Positions 53,690-64,000 of a stretch of 64,000 nt of DNA are shown in pieces (positions within the stretch are counted from its first letter, which is position 1; each line of letters opens with the position of its first letter). Made by a program: the position numbers and the translations under genes. The notes beneath the pieces are model-generated. The model ran no database searches, was not told the origin of the DNA, and was given only the letters and a program-made list of their open reading frames with translations. The stretch comes from Ctena decussata (taxonomy: Eukaryota; Mollusca; Bivalvia; Lucinida; Lucinidae): the NCBI GenBank assembly GCA_963989385.1, contig OZ022502.1:47051454-47115453 (forward strand). Reading direction: 5' to 3'.

Positions 53690-54757
53690 AGGATAAATAG
53701 GTTCATAGAGGCAGACTTGGGTAATATTAAAGGCCATAGGCCGAGTGTCACTCACAATCTGAAATGTGACACAAACTGCAGCTCTTTAAACAGTTTAAGA
53801 GTCACTGTATGGCCGAGTAGAAAATCAGTGGACTGTGATATATGGATCATCATAACCTGATTCTTGTATATTTCTATCGTACTTATAGGTATAAATCCTC
53901 ATACAATTTTCAAGTTGCTACAGTAATAGGAAATCTGAAATCTACCTTTAACAATAATCTTCACCTTGCCAAATTAGCCTAAGTCCTAAGTCAGTGGACT
54001 TGGACGAATGGCTCTTCATGACCTGATTCTTGTATATTCCAGTTGTACTTTCAGATATTAATCCTCATACAAAATTTCAAGTTGCTACAATAGTAGGAAC
54101 CCTAAAACCTACCTCTTACAAAAATCTTAACCTTGCAAAAATAGCCTATGTCTGAAGTCAGTGGACCATAACAAATGGATCATCGTACCCTGATTCTTGT
54201 ATATTTCTGTTGTACATGTACTTACAGATGTAAACCCTCATAAAAAAAATTTCAAGTGCTACAATAATAGGAACCCTGCTATCTACCTCTTACAAAAATC
54301 TTAACCTTGCAAAATTTGCCCTAGTCCAAAGTCAGTGGACCATGATATGGATCATCATACCCTGATTCTTGTGTATTCCTGTTGTACTTATAAATATAAA
54401 CCCTCATACAAAATTTCAAGTTGCTACAAAAATAGGAAACCTGAAATCTACCTCTTACAAAAATCTTAACCTTGCAAAATTGGCCTAAGTCCGAAGTCAG
54501 TGCACCATGACATGTTGATCATCATACCCCGATTCTTGTATATTTCTGTTGTAATTATAGATATAAACCCTCATATAAAATTTCAAGTTGCTACAATAAT
54601 AGGAACCCTGAAATCTACCTCTTACAAAAATCTTAACCCGAGTCTAACAGGATCACGGATGGATGCACATACAGATGGACATACAGATGTATGTAACAAT
54701 GTACGCACAACCTAAACATTATATGTCCCCGGCAACATACAATGCGGGGGCATAAAA
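53690..54757. mobile_element. hairpin-ended element with about 165-bp tandem units
   Basis: Five units carry cctgattcttgtatatttct, ctcatacaaaatttcaagtt and ctcttacaaaaatcttaacc, starting near 53.85 kb. The end is tatgtccccggcaacataca with gcgggggcata (54722-54753). The terminal words resemble those of the 20.5-22.6 kb element. Non-coding. Confidence 0.6.
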
Positions 54758-55325
54758 ACATTAATTTTGGCATTTCAACATTGTGCCTATGAACAAGTGC
54801 GTCTGAACTTATTCAGACAAGTTTATCTCATCATTTTGTAAAAGAAGGCATTACATAAATTATTGATATGGTTGGATTAATCTGCAGGTTTTCCTTCCAT
54901 TTTTACTTTCTGTTTGCTTCCCTTTCAAAAAACAACAGTTTTGGTCACTAAGAGGATTTCATACCATGATCATCTATGATATTCTAAAAGGTTCAAGGGT
55001 ATTCTAATTATAAATGCAAACAGCAGACTTGAAACACTGCAAAGAGTGAACAAGGGGCAAAAAAAATTCATAAAAGTGACAGTTGTCTTTTCTGTTTGCA
55101 ACATGCTAACCAGATCTGACCTACAAAAACTGCCATTTATCATAAAATAGTCAAGAGTATTAAAGTCATGGAGCAAATACAAAACTTCAGAGTCCAGATG
55201 AAATAGTGTAAAAAAGAAAAAAAAGCATTGAAGGGAAATAACCAATAAACTATTATCCAAGAGCTGCCATTTTTACATTTGACATATCTTAGTGGCCTGT
55301 TCTGTGAAATATAAGGGGGTATTCC
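54758..55325. other. no recognisable gene
   Basis: Non-coding. The frame at 54970-55260 (-) has no known domain. Confidence 0.5.
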
Positions 55326-55329
55326 AACC

Positions 55330-55995
55330 AGTATTTAAGTTATGAGAGAAATGTAAGGAGGTATTTCAACCAGTATGTAAGTTGTGAGTGACATGTAAGG
55401 ATGTAAGGAAGTATTTCAACCAATATGTAAGTTATGAGTGACATGTAAGGAGGTATTCCAACCAGTATGTAAGTTGTGAGTGACATGTAAGGAGGTATTC
55501 CAACCAATATGTAAGTTGTGAGGGACACGTAAGGAGGTATTTTAACCAATATGTAAGTTATGAGTGACATGTAAGGAGGTATTCCAACCAGTATGTAAGT
55601 TATGAGTGACATGTAAGGAGGTATTCCAACCAGTATGTAAGTTGTGAGTGACATGTAAGGAGGTATTTCAACCAATATGTAAGTTATGAGTGACATGTAT
55701 GGAGGTATTTCAACCAGTATGTAAGCTATGAGTGACATGTAAGGAGGTATTCCAACCAGTATGTACGTTATCAAAGAAATGTAAGGAGGTATTCTATCTA
55801 GTATTTAAATTACTCTAATGTGCTGAATTATAGGGACACCTAACCCTATTAATTTTCCATTTGTCCCAAATGAAAAATTAATGTTTCTAGGTGTCCCAAT
55901 ATTTAAGCACTTATGAGAGAAATGTAAGGAGGTATTTTAATCAGTATTAAGTTGTGAGTGACATGTAAGGAGGTATTTCAACCAGTACTTAAGTT
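55330..55995. repeat. 42-bp minisatellite interrupted by a hairpin
   Basis: About eleven units with gagtgacatgtaaggaggta and caaccagtatgtaagtt run from 55330 to about 55800, and about two more at 55908-55995. The 42-bp period keeps one minus frame open (14-residue repeat TYILVGIPPYMSLI). That frame is not taken as a gene. Confidence 0.9.
55820..55908. mobile_element. hairpin insertion in the minisatellite
   Basis: gggacacctaaccctattaa is inverted against ttaatgtttctaggtgtccc, with outer gtgctgaattat and atatttaagcac arms. The ends resemble the TTRGGACAC MITEs. Confidence 0.75.
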
Positions 55996-56236
55996 ATATA
56001 TGGGACAAGAAAATTTCAAACTGAAATCATCAAGAGAAAATAACTGAAAAAGTATGAAAGTGAGAGTTGTCATTTCTATACATGGGAAATCTTGTCTGCT
56101 TATTTTCATAATATTCAACAACACTTACATTAGATCCACTCTGATAGGCCTCAACTCAAGAAAAATTAACTGATTTTAGAATATAAATAATATATCAAAA
56201 TAGCATAACAAACTTAAAATAATAACAAACTTAAAA

Positions 56237-56474
56237 TGAGCCACGACACGACAAAACCAACAATGTGGTTGTGCGCCCAGCGCAGACTCAGATCAGCCTG
56301 GGCATCCGCCCAGTCTGATCAGAGTATTCGCTGTCCGCATGAAGGTAGCTTGGACCTTTAGCTACCCTTTGAGCACTTAACTAAGAGTCTGGTCAAACTG
56401 GGCGAACGCCCAGACTGATCTAGTTAAGCGCTGGGCGCACAACCACATTGTTGGTTTTGTCGTGGCGCGGCTCA
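56237..56474. mobile_element. GATCAG foldback element, copy 9
   Basis: Termini tgagccacgacacgacaaaa and ttttgtcgtggcgcggctca. Full length. Confidence 0.9.
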
Positions 56475-57327
56475 AATAATTAAAACAACAAAGAATCACA
56501 ACAGTTACTGTAATGTTCTGCATTTATTGTCTTGCACCTAAATATCTTTGATCTCTGATTTGCTGCATGCAGGTTACAAAACACGTGTTCCAAGCCAATT
56601 AACTGAATTATTTGAAAGCACTAATATTATTAGGGTAAGGTATATAGTAAGAGTTATAATGTTTGGACGGACACCCGGCGCCAAGTCCGTGCAACTATGG
56701 TTACATACTGCTGAGCCACTTGGGGAATGTAGTTAGGAGAATTGAACTGAACTGAACAGAGTTATAATGTACTGTCCATATTTGAAATCTAAATTCTGCC
56801 ATCAACGGATGATGTCAGATGATAAGCTGAGGTTAGCAAAAGCTGTTGCATGGTATATAGAATAAACCATGTTAGTGTCTTTTGATATAATCAAATTTAT
56901 TAGGGGAGACTGGAAAAGCGAGGCTAGCCAAGCCATTCCTACGTTTGTATGGTCAAGCATCATACACTTGACACCAAAGACACCATCATGGGTTTCTATT
57001 TATCACGCATCATTTAAAAGTACTTTATCGTGTTTAAAAGCATCAAACAAATGACATGGAAATGCAATTTTGTCCAAACTTGCTGACGTCTCTATACTGG
57101 TGATGATGTGATTCAGTAATATTATTTGACAGATGGAACATTGTTATCATGTGCAAGGCAACTGAGTAGCCAGTCGCCTTCAAATATCCCTGCCTGATAT
57201 CATTCTTCCAACAGCAGTTCTAACCAAAGTGATATCACATTGTGTTATCATAACCCTGTTATTCGGTAGAATTCTGCAGCTGATGCAATAATAAAGATTT
57301 ACAACGTAATTAAAATAATCAGTTATC
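56475..57327. other. no recognisable gene
   Basis: Non-coding. The frames at 56548-56736 and 56869-57054 show no domain. Confidence 0.5.
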
Positions 57328-57540
57328 AGAGCACTAGATAAGAGGGAGTATTAGGTGATAATTAGGGATAATTTTTTGTTGATTCTGAATAAAAACTTAT
57401 GTTGTGACCCCTCATCTGAACTGTCTCATTCCGTCTCAGTGAGACGGTTCTGATGAGAGGTCACAATATATGGTTACAATGAAAAATAAGAAAAATTATC
57501 CCTAATTATTGTCAAATACACCCTCTTATCTACAGCTCTG
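57328..57540. mobile_element. palindromic MITE
   Basis: The ends gagcactagataagaggg and ccctcttatctacagctc are inverted, as are gataattagggataattttt and aaaaattatccctaattatt. The centre is a perfect ccgtctcagtgagacgg hairpin. A weaker relative lies near 5.55 kb. Confidence 0.85.
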
Positions 57541-57751
57541 GTATCACACAATATCCACATCCAGACTCTTAAGTCTACAATTAAACAGTGATGATTCACA
57601 AAGATGTCAGCTGATTTTTTTTTATCACCTGATAATCTGAGGTAAACAATAGAGACAAATTCTTTTTCAAAAATTTCAAAATCCTAATTAAAATATATAC
57701 ATGTACAAAAATAATACTGATCATTTATCTTGCAACATTCTAGCACCAATA

Positions 57752-58031
57752 AGGTGGATGAGTGCTCATTCAGGGGGGGCAACTCTACCATTTTCCTGTT
57801 TGCCTCCCTTCTCAATGGAAGTGAACCCTTAAGAGAAAGAATTTGCTCCTCCTCTAGGAGCAAATTCTTTCCTTTAAGAGCAGTCCCCACTTTGGAAAGG
57901 TTTTTGGAGCAAATTCTTTCCTTTAAGAGCAGTCCCCACTTTGGAAAGGTTTTATAATGCAAACAGGAAGTCAGAAGCTATGTCCCTTTGTAAAAATGGA
58001 GGAAAATCATGGAGGTGAATTTATACACCTT
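57752..58031 (+). mobile_element. hairpin MITE (CAACTC-hairpin family) with 49-bp duplication
   Basis: It begins aaggtggatgagtgc, holds gaaagaatttgctcctcctc and its complement, and ends atttatacacctta. The 49-bp segment starting ggagcaaattctttccttta at 57857 is repeated in tandem at 57906-57954. Confidence 0.85.
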
Positions 58032-58597
58032 AGAGTGGGTTTGCCTCAAATGGACTTTACTCCAACTAAGAAATGTCTGCTTTCCTTCTCGCAGGAATTG
58101 CTTCAAGTGCAGCTCCAGTGAACAAATTCTTTCCTTCAAGGGCAGCTCCAGTGAGTAAATTCTTTCCTACAAGGTAAGCCCAATTGAAGAAAGAATTCAC
58201 AAACAAGATTATTCTACTAAAGTTGCCTCCCCTGTAACAACATCTGTCTGTGTACAGGATAGCTTGCCCGCAGCGCCTTGCCCATCACATAAAAAAACTT
58301 TGTCGTAAAATTTTAAAGCGTGACGTGCACACCGCATCGACATAAGGGTGACAACAATAGCTCTCTGTACTTTTGTACAGGCGAGCTAAAAATGGCCGCC
58401 AAACCATTAAGGTGTAGCAATCCACCATTAATATATATATATACAAAAGCCTTCTAGCACAATAAAGCAACCACTAGCATAATATACCTCTGACACCATG
58501 TAACAGTGCAGTAGGATAGGAGAATCACAAACTGGAACATTCAGTTTCAATGCTTTTACTGAAACACTAAGGACTGCATACTGCAATATTTTGCATA

Positions 58598-58835
58598 TGA
58601 GCCGCGACACACGAAAATCAACAATGTGGTTGAGCACCCAGCGCAGACTCAGATCAGCCTTGGCATCCACTCAGTCTGATCAGAGTCTCCTCAGGGCATT
58701 TAAAGGGTAGCTAAAGGTCTAAGCTACCCTTATGCCGACAGCCAAGACTCTGATCAGACTGGGCGGTTGCCCAGGCTGATCTGAGTCTGCGCTGGGTGCA
58801 CAACCACATTGTTGGGGTTCTCGTGTCGCGTCTCA
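58598..58835. mobile_element. GATCAG foldback element, copy 10
   Basis: Termini tgagccgcgacacacgaaaa and gttctcgtgtcgcgtctca. Full length. Confidence 0.9.
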
Positions 58836-58908
58836 TATGTTGATTTCCATTAATTAACAATAAAGTGTGTGGTTCCACCATGTTTTTTTTTCCCTGCCAG
58901 TCTAAAAA

Positions 58909-59126
58909 GGTGAACAGCATTAAATTCATGATTTCCTGTTTGCTTCCCTGGCTAATGAAATCCTTCCAAAAAGAAATACAATTAAACCATTTCCAATTGA
59001 GGTCTTAAAGGAAACAATTCTTTCCAAGAGGAGCAAATTGTTACTTCAAGAGCTGACCGCCATTGTGATGGGAGTAAACATAACAATGGGAAGTTGCTTC
59101 CCCATAATGTGTACCCATTCACCTTA
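58909..59126 (-). mobile_element. hairpin MITE (CAACTC-hairpin family), inverted copy
   Basis: It holds aaaggtgaacagcatt, gatttcctgtttgcttccct, a central hairpin aaacaattctttccaagagg and tgtgtacccattcacctta. Confidence 0.7.
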
Positions 59127-59319
59127 AAAAAACTTTTGAATTTTCAATTCCCCTAATTGTTCTTTGAACTCATTTAGGCCAAAAGCATTTCACTGTGCTC
59201 TTGTTTTGCAAAATTTTGAGCACAGAAAGTTTTTTTCTGAAAATGAAGCCATTGCAAATATTTGCCTACTTACAGTAGTAGTCTTACATTAAATTTTAGC
59301 TGCAAGATAAATGATTTGT

Positions 59320-59907
59320 TTACTTGGTCCCAGGATTTACCCAGCCAGCAACTCCATTAGATAATTCCTTAGCTACTGCTAGTGTTATATGATCATTGTT
59401 CATAGAGCTGACAACCTGTATACCCATGGGCAGCCCTTCCTTACTAAGACCTAGCGGGACTTGTGTCACAGGCAAGCCAAGGGCATTGAATATACCTGTA
59501 TAGCCAAAATTAAATGGATAAACTATAGGTTGATTGTGATAGGGGGCTATTTTTGGATGGGAGGGATATAGTAACACCCCATTTTCTCCTAGTAAATCTT
59601 GTAATTCTGTTTCCAATCTTTCAAGTCCTGCTAAAGATGTATTATTTGTTCCCTCAAGTAAAAAGTCTAAGTTTTCAAAAAGCCCCAGTGCGATGGCAGG
59701 CAGTGTATGATGAGACAGACCAAAAAGCCATTTAAACAGTTCTTTTAGACAGTTAACGTGTTTTGTCTCATTGCCCATGTACACAGCAAACTTAGTCCCA
59801 CCTCCAGTTGACATCTTCGCTGACCACATCTCAACACTGAATTTTAGTTTGGGAATGCTGATAGTTTCAACCTCCACTCCAACTTTATCTTTCAAATACT
59901 GCACAGC
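59320..59907 (-). CDS. fatty-acid amide hydrolase 2-like amidase, last exon
   Basis: On the minus strand an acceptor (tttaatttcatttcag, ending at 59908) opens this exon at a codon boundary with AVQYLKDK. It codes 195 residues to TAA at 59320-59322. The C-terminal half of the amidase-signature fold is seen in FNFGYTGIFNALGLPVTQVP, PLGLSKEGLPMGIQVVSSM and the final VAKEL...GWVNPG. Fatty-acid amide hydrolases cleave lipid amides such as anandamide. The catalytic Lys-Ser-Ser residues lie further N-terminal and are not in this exon. The open frame's own Met at 60054 is intronic. Upstream exons were not found in 60-64 kb. The intron begins with a minisatellite of about 1.4 kb. Confidence 0.85.
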   Translation of the reverse strand, partial: AVQYLKDKVGVEVETISIPKLKFSVEMWSAKMSTGGGTKFAVYMGNETKHVNCLKELFKWLFGLSHHTLPAIALGLFENLDFLLEGTNNTSLAGLERLETELQDLLGENGVLLYPSHPKIAPYHNQPIVYPFNFGYTGIFNALGLPVTQVPLGLSKEGLPMGIQVVSSMNNDHITLAVAKELSNGVAGWVNPGTK

Positions 59908-60159
59908 CTGAAATGAAATTAAACTCATGAAATATGCTAATTGTACTAAAACTTTGTGAGGCAAAAAAGTTTGCAATTTACCATTTTTTTGGGAAAAAAT
60001 TTGCAATTTTAGCATTTTAGGGCAAAAACGTTTGCAGTTTCGAGAACTTACCAAAAATACTAAATTGCAATATTAACATTTGGTGTGTGTGTTTTATTTA
60101 TATAACTTTTTAGTTTTTGGTCATGATCCTTTTTAAGAATGCAAGTATAAGAGAACATT

Positions 60160-61595
60160 AAATTGGAAACACTAAGCCCTATTGGAATTACAGTAGAGCT
60201 TCAATGGCTCAAACTTTGATGGCTCACTCAACCTGCCTGGCTAGAACTCTTATCCTGGTCCCTAGGGGTCACTTTTTATGAAGGCTAACCCTCTATGGCA
60301 AGAACTACCCTTGGCTGGAACTAATTTTCATGGTCCCAAGCCTGTTCCAGCCAATGAGGTTCTACTGTACTAAGCCCAATATTATTGGAATCACTAAGTC
60401 CAATTGGAATTACTAATCCCAATTGGAATTACTAATCCCAATTGGAATTACTATGCCCTATTGGAATTACTAAGCCCAATTGGAATTACCAAGCCAAATT
60501 GGAATTACTAATCCCAATTGGAATTACTATGCCCTATTGAAATCACTAAGCCCAATTGGAATCACTAAGCCCAATTGGAATTACTAATCCCAATTGGAAT
60601 TACTATGCCCTATTGGAATTACTAATCCCAATTGGAATTATTATGCCCAATTGGAATTACTAATCCCAATTGGAATTACTGAGCCCAACTGGAATTACTG
60701 TGCCCTATTGGAATTACTAAGCCCAATGCCCTATTGGAATTGCTAATCTCAATTGGAATTACTATGCCTTATTGGAATTACTAATCCCAACTGGAATTAC
60801 AATGCCCTATTGGAATTACTAATCCTAAATGGAATAACTATGCCCTACTGGAATTACTAAGCCCAATTGGAATTACTATGCCTTATGCAATTACTAAGCC
60901 CAATTGGAATTACTATGCCCTATTGGAATTACCAATCCCAATTGGAATTACTATGCCCTATTGGAATTACTAATCCCAATTGGAATTACTAAGCCCAACT
61001 GGAATTAATATGCCCTATTGGAATTGCGAAGCCCAATGCCCTATTGGAATTACTAATCCCAATTGGAATTATTATGCCCTATTGGAATTACTAATCCCAA
61101 TTGGAATTACTATGCCCTATTGGAATTACTATGCCCTATTGGAACTACTAAGCCCAATTGGAGTTACTATGCCCTATCGGAATTACTAAGCCCAATTGGA
61201 ATTACTATGCCCTAATGAAATTACTAATCCCAATTGGAATAACTATGCCCTATTGGAATACTTAGCCCAATTGGAATTACTTATCCCTATTGGAATTACT
61301 ATGCCCTACTGGAATTACTAAGCCCCATTGGAATTACTATGCCCTATTTGAACTACTAAGCTCAATTGGAATTACTATGCCCTATTGGAATTACTGAGCC
61401 CAACTGGAATTACTATGTCCTATTGGAATTACTAATCCCAATTGGAATTACTATGCCCTATTGGTATTACTAAGCCCAATTGGAATTACTATGCCCTATT
61501 GGAATTACTCATCTCAATGGGAATTACTATGCCCTATTGGAATTACTAATCCCAACTGGAATTACTATGCCCTATTGGAATTACTTAGCACAATT
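60160..61595. repeat. 19-bp minisatellite (GGAATTACTAAKCCCAAT type)
   Basis: More than 60 imperfect units of ttggaattactaagccca and ttggaattactatgcccta alternate, forming 38-bp dimers in places. A shortened variant (aagcccaatgccctattgg) recurs at about 60720 and 61030, suggesting amplification of a block of about 310 bp. It lies in the intron before the amidase last exon. The + frame at 60980-61189 is made by the repeat. Confidence 0.9.
60191..60367. mobile_element. TA-flanked MITE inserted in the minisatellite
   Basis: Ends cagtagagcttcaatgg and ccaatgaggttctactg are inverted with TA on each side (60189-60190, 60368-60369). A minisatellite unit is present on both sides. The class is probably Tc1/mariner-pogo-like. 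Confidence 0.75.
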
Positions 61596-61599
61596 AAAA

Positions 61600-61830
61600 A
61601 AAAAAGTTGCTTTTCTTTGAAAAAATAGTAGGAAAAAATTGAGGTGTATCCAGGAAAATGCACCCCTTCTCCCTGGAGGACAATTACCGTAGCCCATGTG
61701 AGAAGAAAGACAAATACTTCCAGATACAGGTTGTCTCCCTTGGTGTATAAATACACCAAGTGAAATGGTACACCCCCATGTTTGCCTGTCACTGTTGTCA
61801 AAGGGAAAATTGCTGTCTGCTTTCCAGGGC
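61600..61830. other. no recognisable gene
   Basis: Non-coding, with a short hairpin ttggtgtataaatacaccaa (61739-61758). It resembles fragments of the CAACTC-hairpin MITEs only weakly. Confidence 0.5.
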
Positions 61831-62075
61831 CCATTTGTTCAAAGCATTGTAAGCTTAACAAAGTCATTAGCTGAGGATTCGTTAAGTCTCAAAGTACTCA
61901 CAAATTAATTGCGGTCATATTTTTTTCCAGAAAAATTGTGAGGAGCTGCAAAAGCTCCACATATTTTTCAGCAACAAATGGCATTGTTTTTCAGTATAAA
62001 ACGTTTGAAAATTTGAAAATTTAACGTCTCGTTAACTAATGACGTTGATAGCTTCGAACAACTTGACCTTGGATG
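61831..62075. mobile_element. possible MITE (GGGCCCATTTGTTCAAAGC)
   Basis: gggcccatttgttcaaagc at the left and gcttcgaacaact at the right are weakly inverted, as are gtcattagc and actaatgac. Boundaries unclear. Confidence 0.4.
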
Positions 62076-62443
62076 TTAAACTTCTTCCAAGGTGTCTATG
62101 GGACTCATAGAGGTAAAGGGTCTGCGTCTAGAGCTGCTTCCACCAACTGTAAGTTGATTTACCTTGATATGTGACTTAGAAACAAGAACTTTCAAAAATC
62201 ATCTATCATCCATCTGTGTAAGCTAATTACCATGGTTTTCTCTGTGACTTTTCACACATGACCTTTCATGTTTAATGTATTAATCCAATTAAAAGCCCAC
62301 TCTAATAACACTCTCTCTGTTTCCAAAATATAATTTTATACTGACTTGCAGAAACTGCAAAATTCCAGGTATAAAATTCTCAGATACAGTAACTGTAGTT
62401 TAGATACAGTCGAATGTTCACCTCATCATGGTCAGTGAGATAT
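62076..62443. other. no recognisable gene
   Basis: Non-coding. No repeat or motif noted. Confidence 0.5.
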
Positions 62444-62445
62444 TA

Positions 62446-62651
62446 CAGTCAACTCCCGATATCTCGAACATTGATAAATCAAAATATCTTCTTAAATCAA
62501 ACAATATATATCCTATATTTATTTACATTTCAACTCCTGTTATCTCAAACTACTGTTATCTCAAAGTAAATTTTCTGGTACCAGAAAATTTACTTTGAGA
62601 TATCAGTAGTTTGGGCTGAAGTTTGACTTCCAAGATATCGATAGTTGACTG
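62446..62651. mobile_element. pogo/Tigger-like MITE
   Basis: Ends cagtcaactcccgatatc and gatatcgatagttgactg are inverted with TA at 62444-62445 and 62652-62653. The central hairpin aaagtaaattttctggtacc is perfect with ggtaccagaaaatttacttt. TA duplications and CAGT ends fit pogo/Tigger elements. Confidence 0.8.
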
Positions 62652-62653
62652 TA

Positions 62654-63635
62654 CATGCAACTTCCAGTTGTTTCAGAGACTGCAAAGTGCAGCTTTTATC
62701 ATATTACAAGATTAAGATATCTTAATACTGTTTATAGGCAGCATTTTTTGGCAAGTAATTGCATCCTTACTCTTCATGCTCTAAGTAATGTCCCACTTTG
62801 TAAACGGTTAAATGACATTTAACAGGATTTACATGGTATTCTTGGGCATAACTTTTTCAAATTCCTTTTGTAGTTCTGATATTGCGTACGCATATAAAAT
62901 TTAATAAAGATTTAAAAACTGGGGCAAAATAGTAAAAGAAAATTCAATATTGAGTTTTTCCACAATCAAGTCCAAATAATCTACCAAGACTAGATATCGG
63001 TCTGTGTTACAAACAGGAAGATATTGATTTGCCTTGAAAATCATTCATAATCGTGTTTAGTGTTAGTCTGGGACAAATTGGGGAATTTCCAGAATGAAAA
63101 GTAAGCCTGGTAAAAGTATCTTATGCAATGTTAGAACATCCAGTAATAACAAATAGTACCAACAAAAATCCTGCACAGCTGTGAACATACACTGTAAGTG
63201 TGACTCCCTCATTAGAGCCTACCTCACTGGGGCATTTCAAAGGGTTAAAATTTAAGTTTACCAAAAGTTAATATCAGCACCTCCCACCGCTCTTCCCCCC
63301 TCACCCCCCCCTCACCTCTTGCTTCCCCATCCCTCCTCCTTTCACCCTCTCTACCACCATGAGAACACACACTTACACACACAACATCATATGCAGCAGT
63401 TCTGACACATTTTGTATAATCTATCACTGTATATTTACAGAGTTCTCACTAAAATTTTGAAAAAGAAAGAGACATCCTGGACTCCCTGCAGGCGACCATT
63501 TAGCAATCAGTATGGAAACTATGAATCCATGCATTAGAAAATGAGTGCATGATCTTCTGACCAGACTTTGAAAACATCAGCACTTTCACATGTAAGTACA
63601 TTTACTCATAACACTGCTTTATTGCTAATTTCTTA
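62654..63635. other. no recognisable gene; pyrimidine-rich tract
   Basis: Non-coding. A strand-biased C/T tract lies at 63275-63357, with short TIR-less simple sequence around it. No exon of the amidase gene was identified. Confidence 0.5.
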
Positions 63636-63832
63636 AGGTGAATTGATACAGTTTCAAGGGAAGCAACTCTGCCCATTTCATTTTTGGTCTCCCTTCTCAA
63701 TAAGGGTCAACTCTTAAAGGAAAGAATTTGCTCCTTCAGAAGCAAATTCTTTCCTTTAAGAGTTGACCCCATTTTGGAAAGACTATGTCATCCAGTGAAG
63801 CAAACAAGAAGTCACAAAAGTTGCTTCCCTTT
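63636..63832 (+). mobile_element. hairpin MITE (CAACTC-hairpin family)
   Basis: It begins taaggtgaattgatac and holds gggaagcaactctgccc. It has an excellent hairpin: tcaactcttaaaggaaagaa (63708-63727) against ttctttcctttaagagttga (63747-63766). The right end is cut by the next element. Confidence 0.85.
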
Positions 63833-64000
63833 TTATACGCCTGTTTTGAAAAAATGGACGTATTATGTCGTGGCGCTGTCCGTCCGTCCGTCAACATTCT
63901 TGTACACGCCATAACTCAGTAACCATTCGGGATATCTTCATGAAATTTGGTAGGCATATGTATCAGGGTGGGGGAACGTGTCGCGTACAAGAATGGTTGC
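63833..64000. mobile_element. start of another hairpin-ended repeat, cut by window edge
   Basis: atacgcctgttttgaaaaaa and atggacgtat form an imperfect hairpin, followed by ccgtccgtccgtc as in the 20.5-kb element, then ccataactcagtaaccattc and atgaaatttggtaggcatat. The remainder is outside the window. Confidence 0.55.

Noticed and set aside
55340..55774. 144-codon minus-strand repeat protein (14-residue period)
   Set aside because: It is the 42-bp minisatellite read in a frame free of stops.
60980..61189. 69-codon frame of short repeated peptides
   Set aside because: Generated by the 19-bp minisatellite.
60160..61595. CRISPR-like array
   Set aside because: The units are contiguous, with no constant-length unique spacers, in an animal genome; this is a minisatellite.
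63218..63427. Upstream exon of the amidase gene
   Set aside because: A donor-like gtaggc on the minus strand is present, but the adjoining frames contain stops and show no amidase motif.

Overview
The window looks like animal nuclear DNA, most probably from a bivalve mollusc (inference, perhaps a heterodont clam). The reasons are AT-rich non-coding sequence, GT-AG exons, molluscan-style CR1- and RTE-type non-LTR retrotransposons, tRNA-derived SINEs with CAAC-type tails, and many small hairpin elements around GATCAG-rich palindromes. There are no operons, bacterial genes, rRNA genes, CRISPR arrays or convincing intact tRNA genes.

Only two pieces of host protein-coding gene can be supported. 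At 8662-9347 (+) is the 3-prime terminal exon of a protein with a bHLH-Orange-type Orange domain. A tiny candidate first exon at 5405-5420 is in compatible phase, but no bHLH exon is visible. At 59320-59907 (-) is the last exon of a fatty-acid amide hydrolase 2-like amidase. The intron upstream of it holds a large 19-bp minisatellite.

The rest is mainly transposable elements, often nested. (1) An intact 1167-codon CR1-type endonuclease/reverse transcriptase ORF (36336-39839) sits in an insertion of about 4.7 kb. It has a 10-bp target-site duplication and interrupts a TIR element of about 0.9 kb. Its N-terminus carries a hydrophobic segment followed by a 2A-like NPGP motif. (2) A 5-prime-truncated RTE-type element (29753-31081, +) has a 13-bp duplication. 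An older antisense RTE copy (about 23.7-26.6 kb) is broken by a hairpin MITE and by a foreign LINE 3-prime end with a 16-bp duplication, and a third RTE fragment lies near 46.4 kb. (3) Ten copies of a foldback element of about 235 bp with nested palindromes are spread from 2.5 to 58.8 kb. (4) Several other MITE families and a pair of inverted 470-bp elements occur. (5) Hairpin-ended elements with tandem-repeat cores lie at 20.5-22.6, 48.0-48.6, 48.7-51.7, 53.7-54.75 and 63.8 kb. (6) Minisatellites lie at 55.3-56.0 and 60.2-61.6 kb, and a 287-bp inverted repeat at 52.4-52.7 kb.

Layout: 1-8.6 kb, small foldback/SINE/MITE insertions; 8.6-9.3 kb, Orange-domain exon; 9.4-13.7 kb, dense nested MITE/SINE cluster; 14-20.5 kb, sparse AT-rich sequence; 20.5-22.6 kb, hairpin-ended repeat; 23.7-27.6 kb, degraded RTE and a long-TIR element; 28.7-31.1 kb, TIR-element relic and RTE insertion; 32.4-33.6 kb, LINE tail and a perfect-TIR element; 35.3-41.0 kb, CR1 inside a TIR element; 42-48 kb, foldbacks and a long-TIR element; 48-54.8 kb, satellite-cored elements; 55-59 kb, minisatellite and MITEs; 59.3-61.6 kb, amidase exon and minisatellite; 62-64 kb, MITEs.

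No genes appear to work together as a system. The strongest biological signal is the CR1 protein with its 2A-like N-terminus and the readable order of transposon insertions. All calls are by eye.
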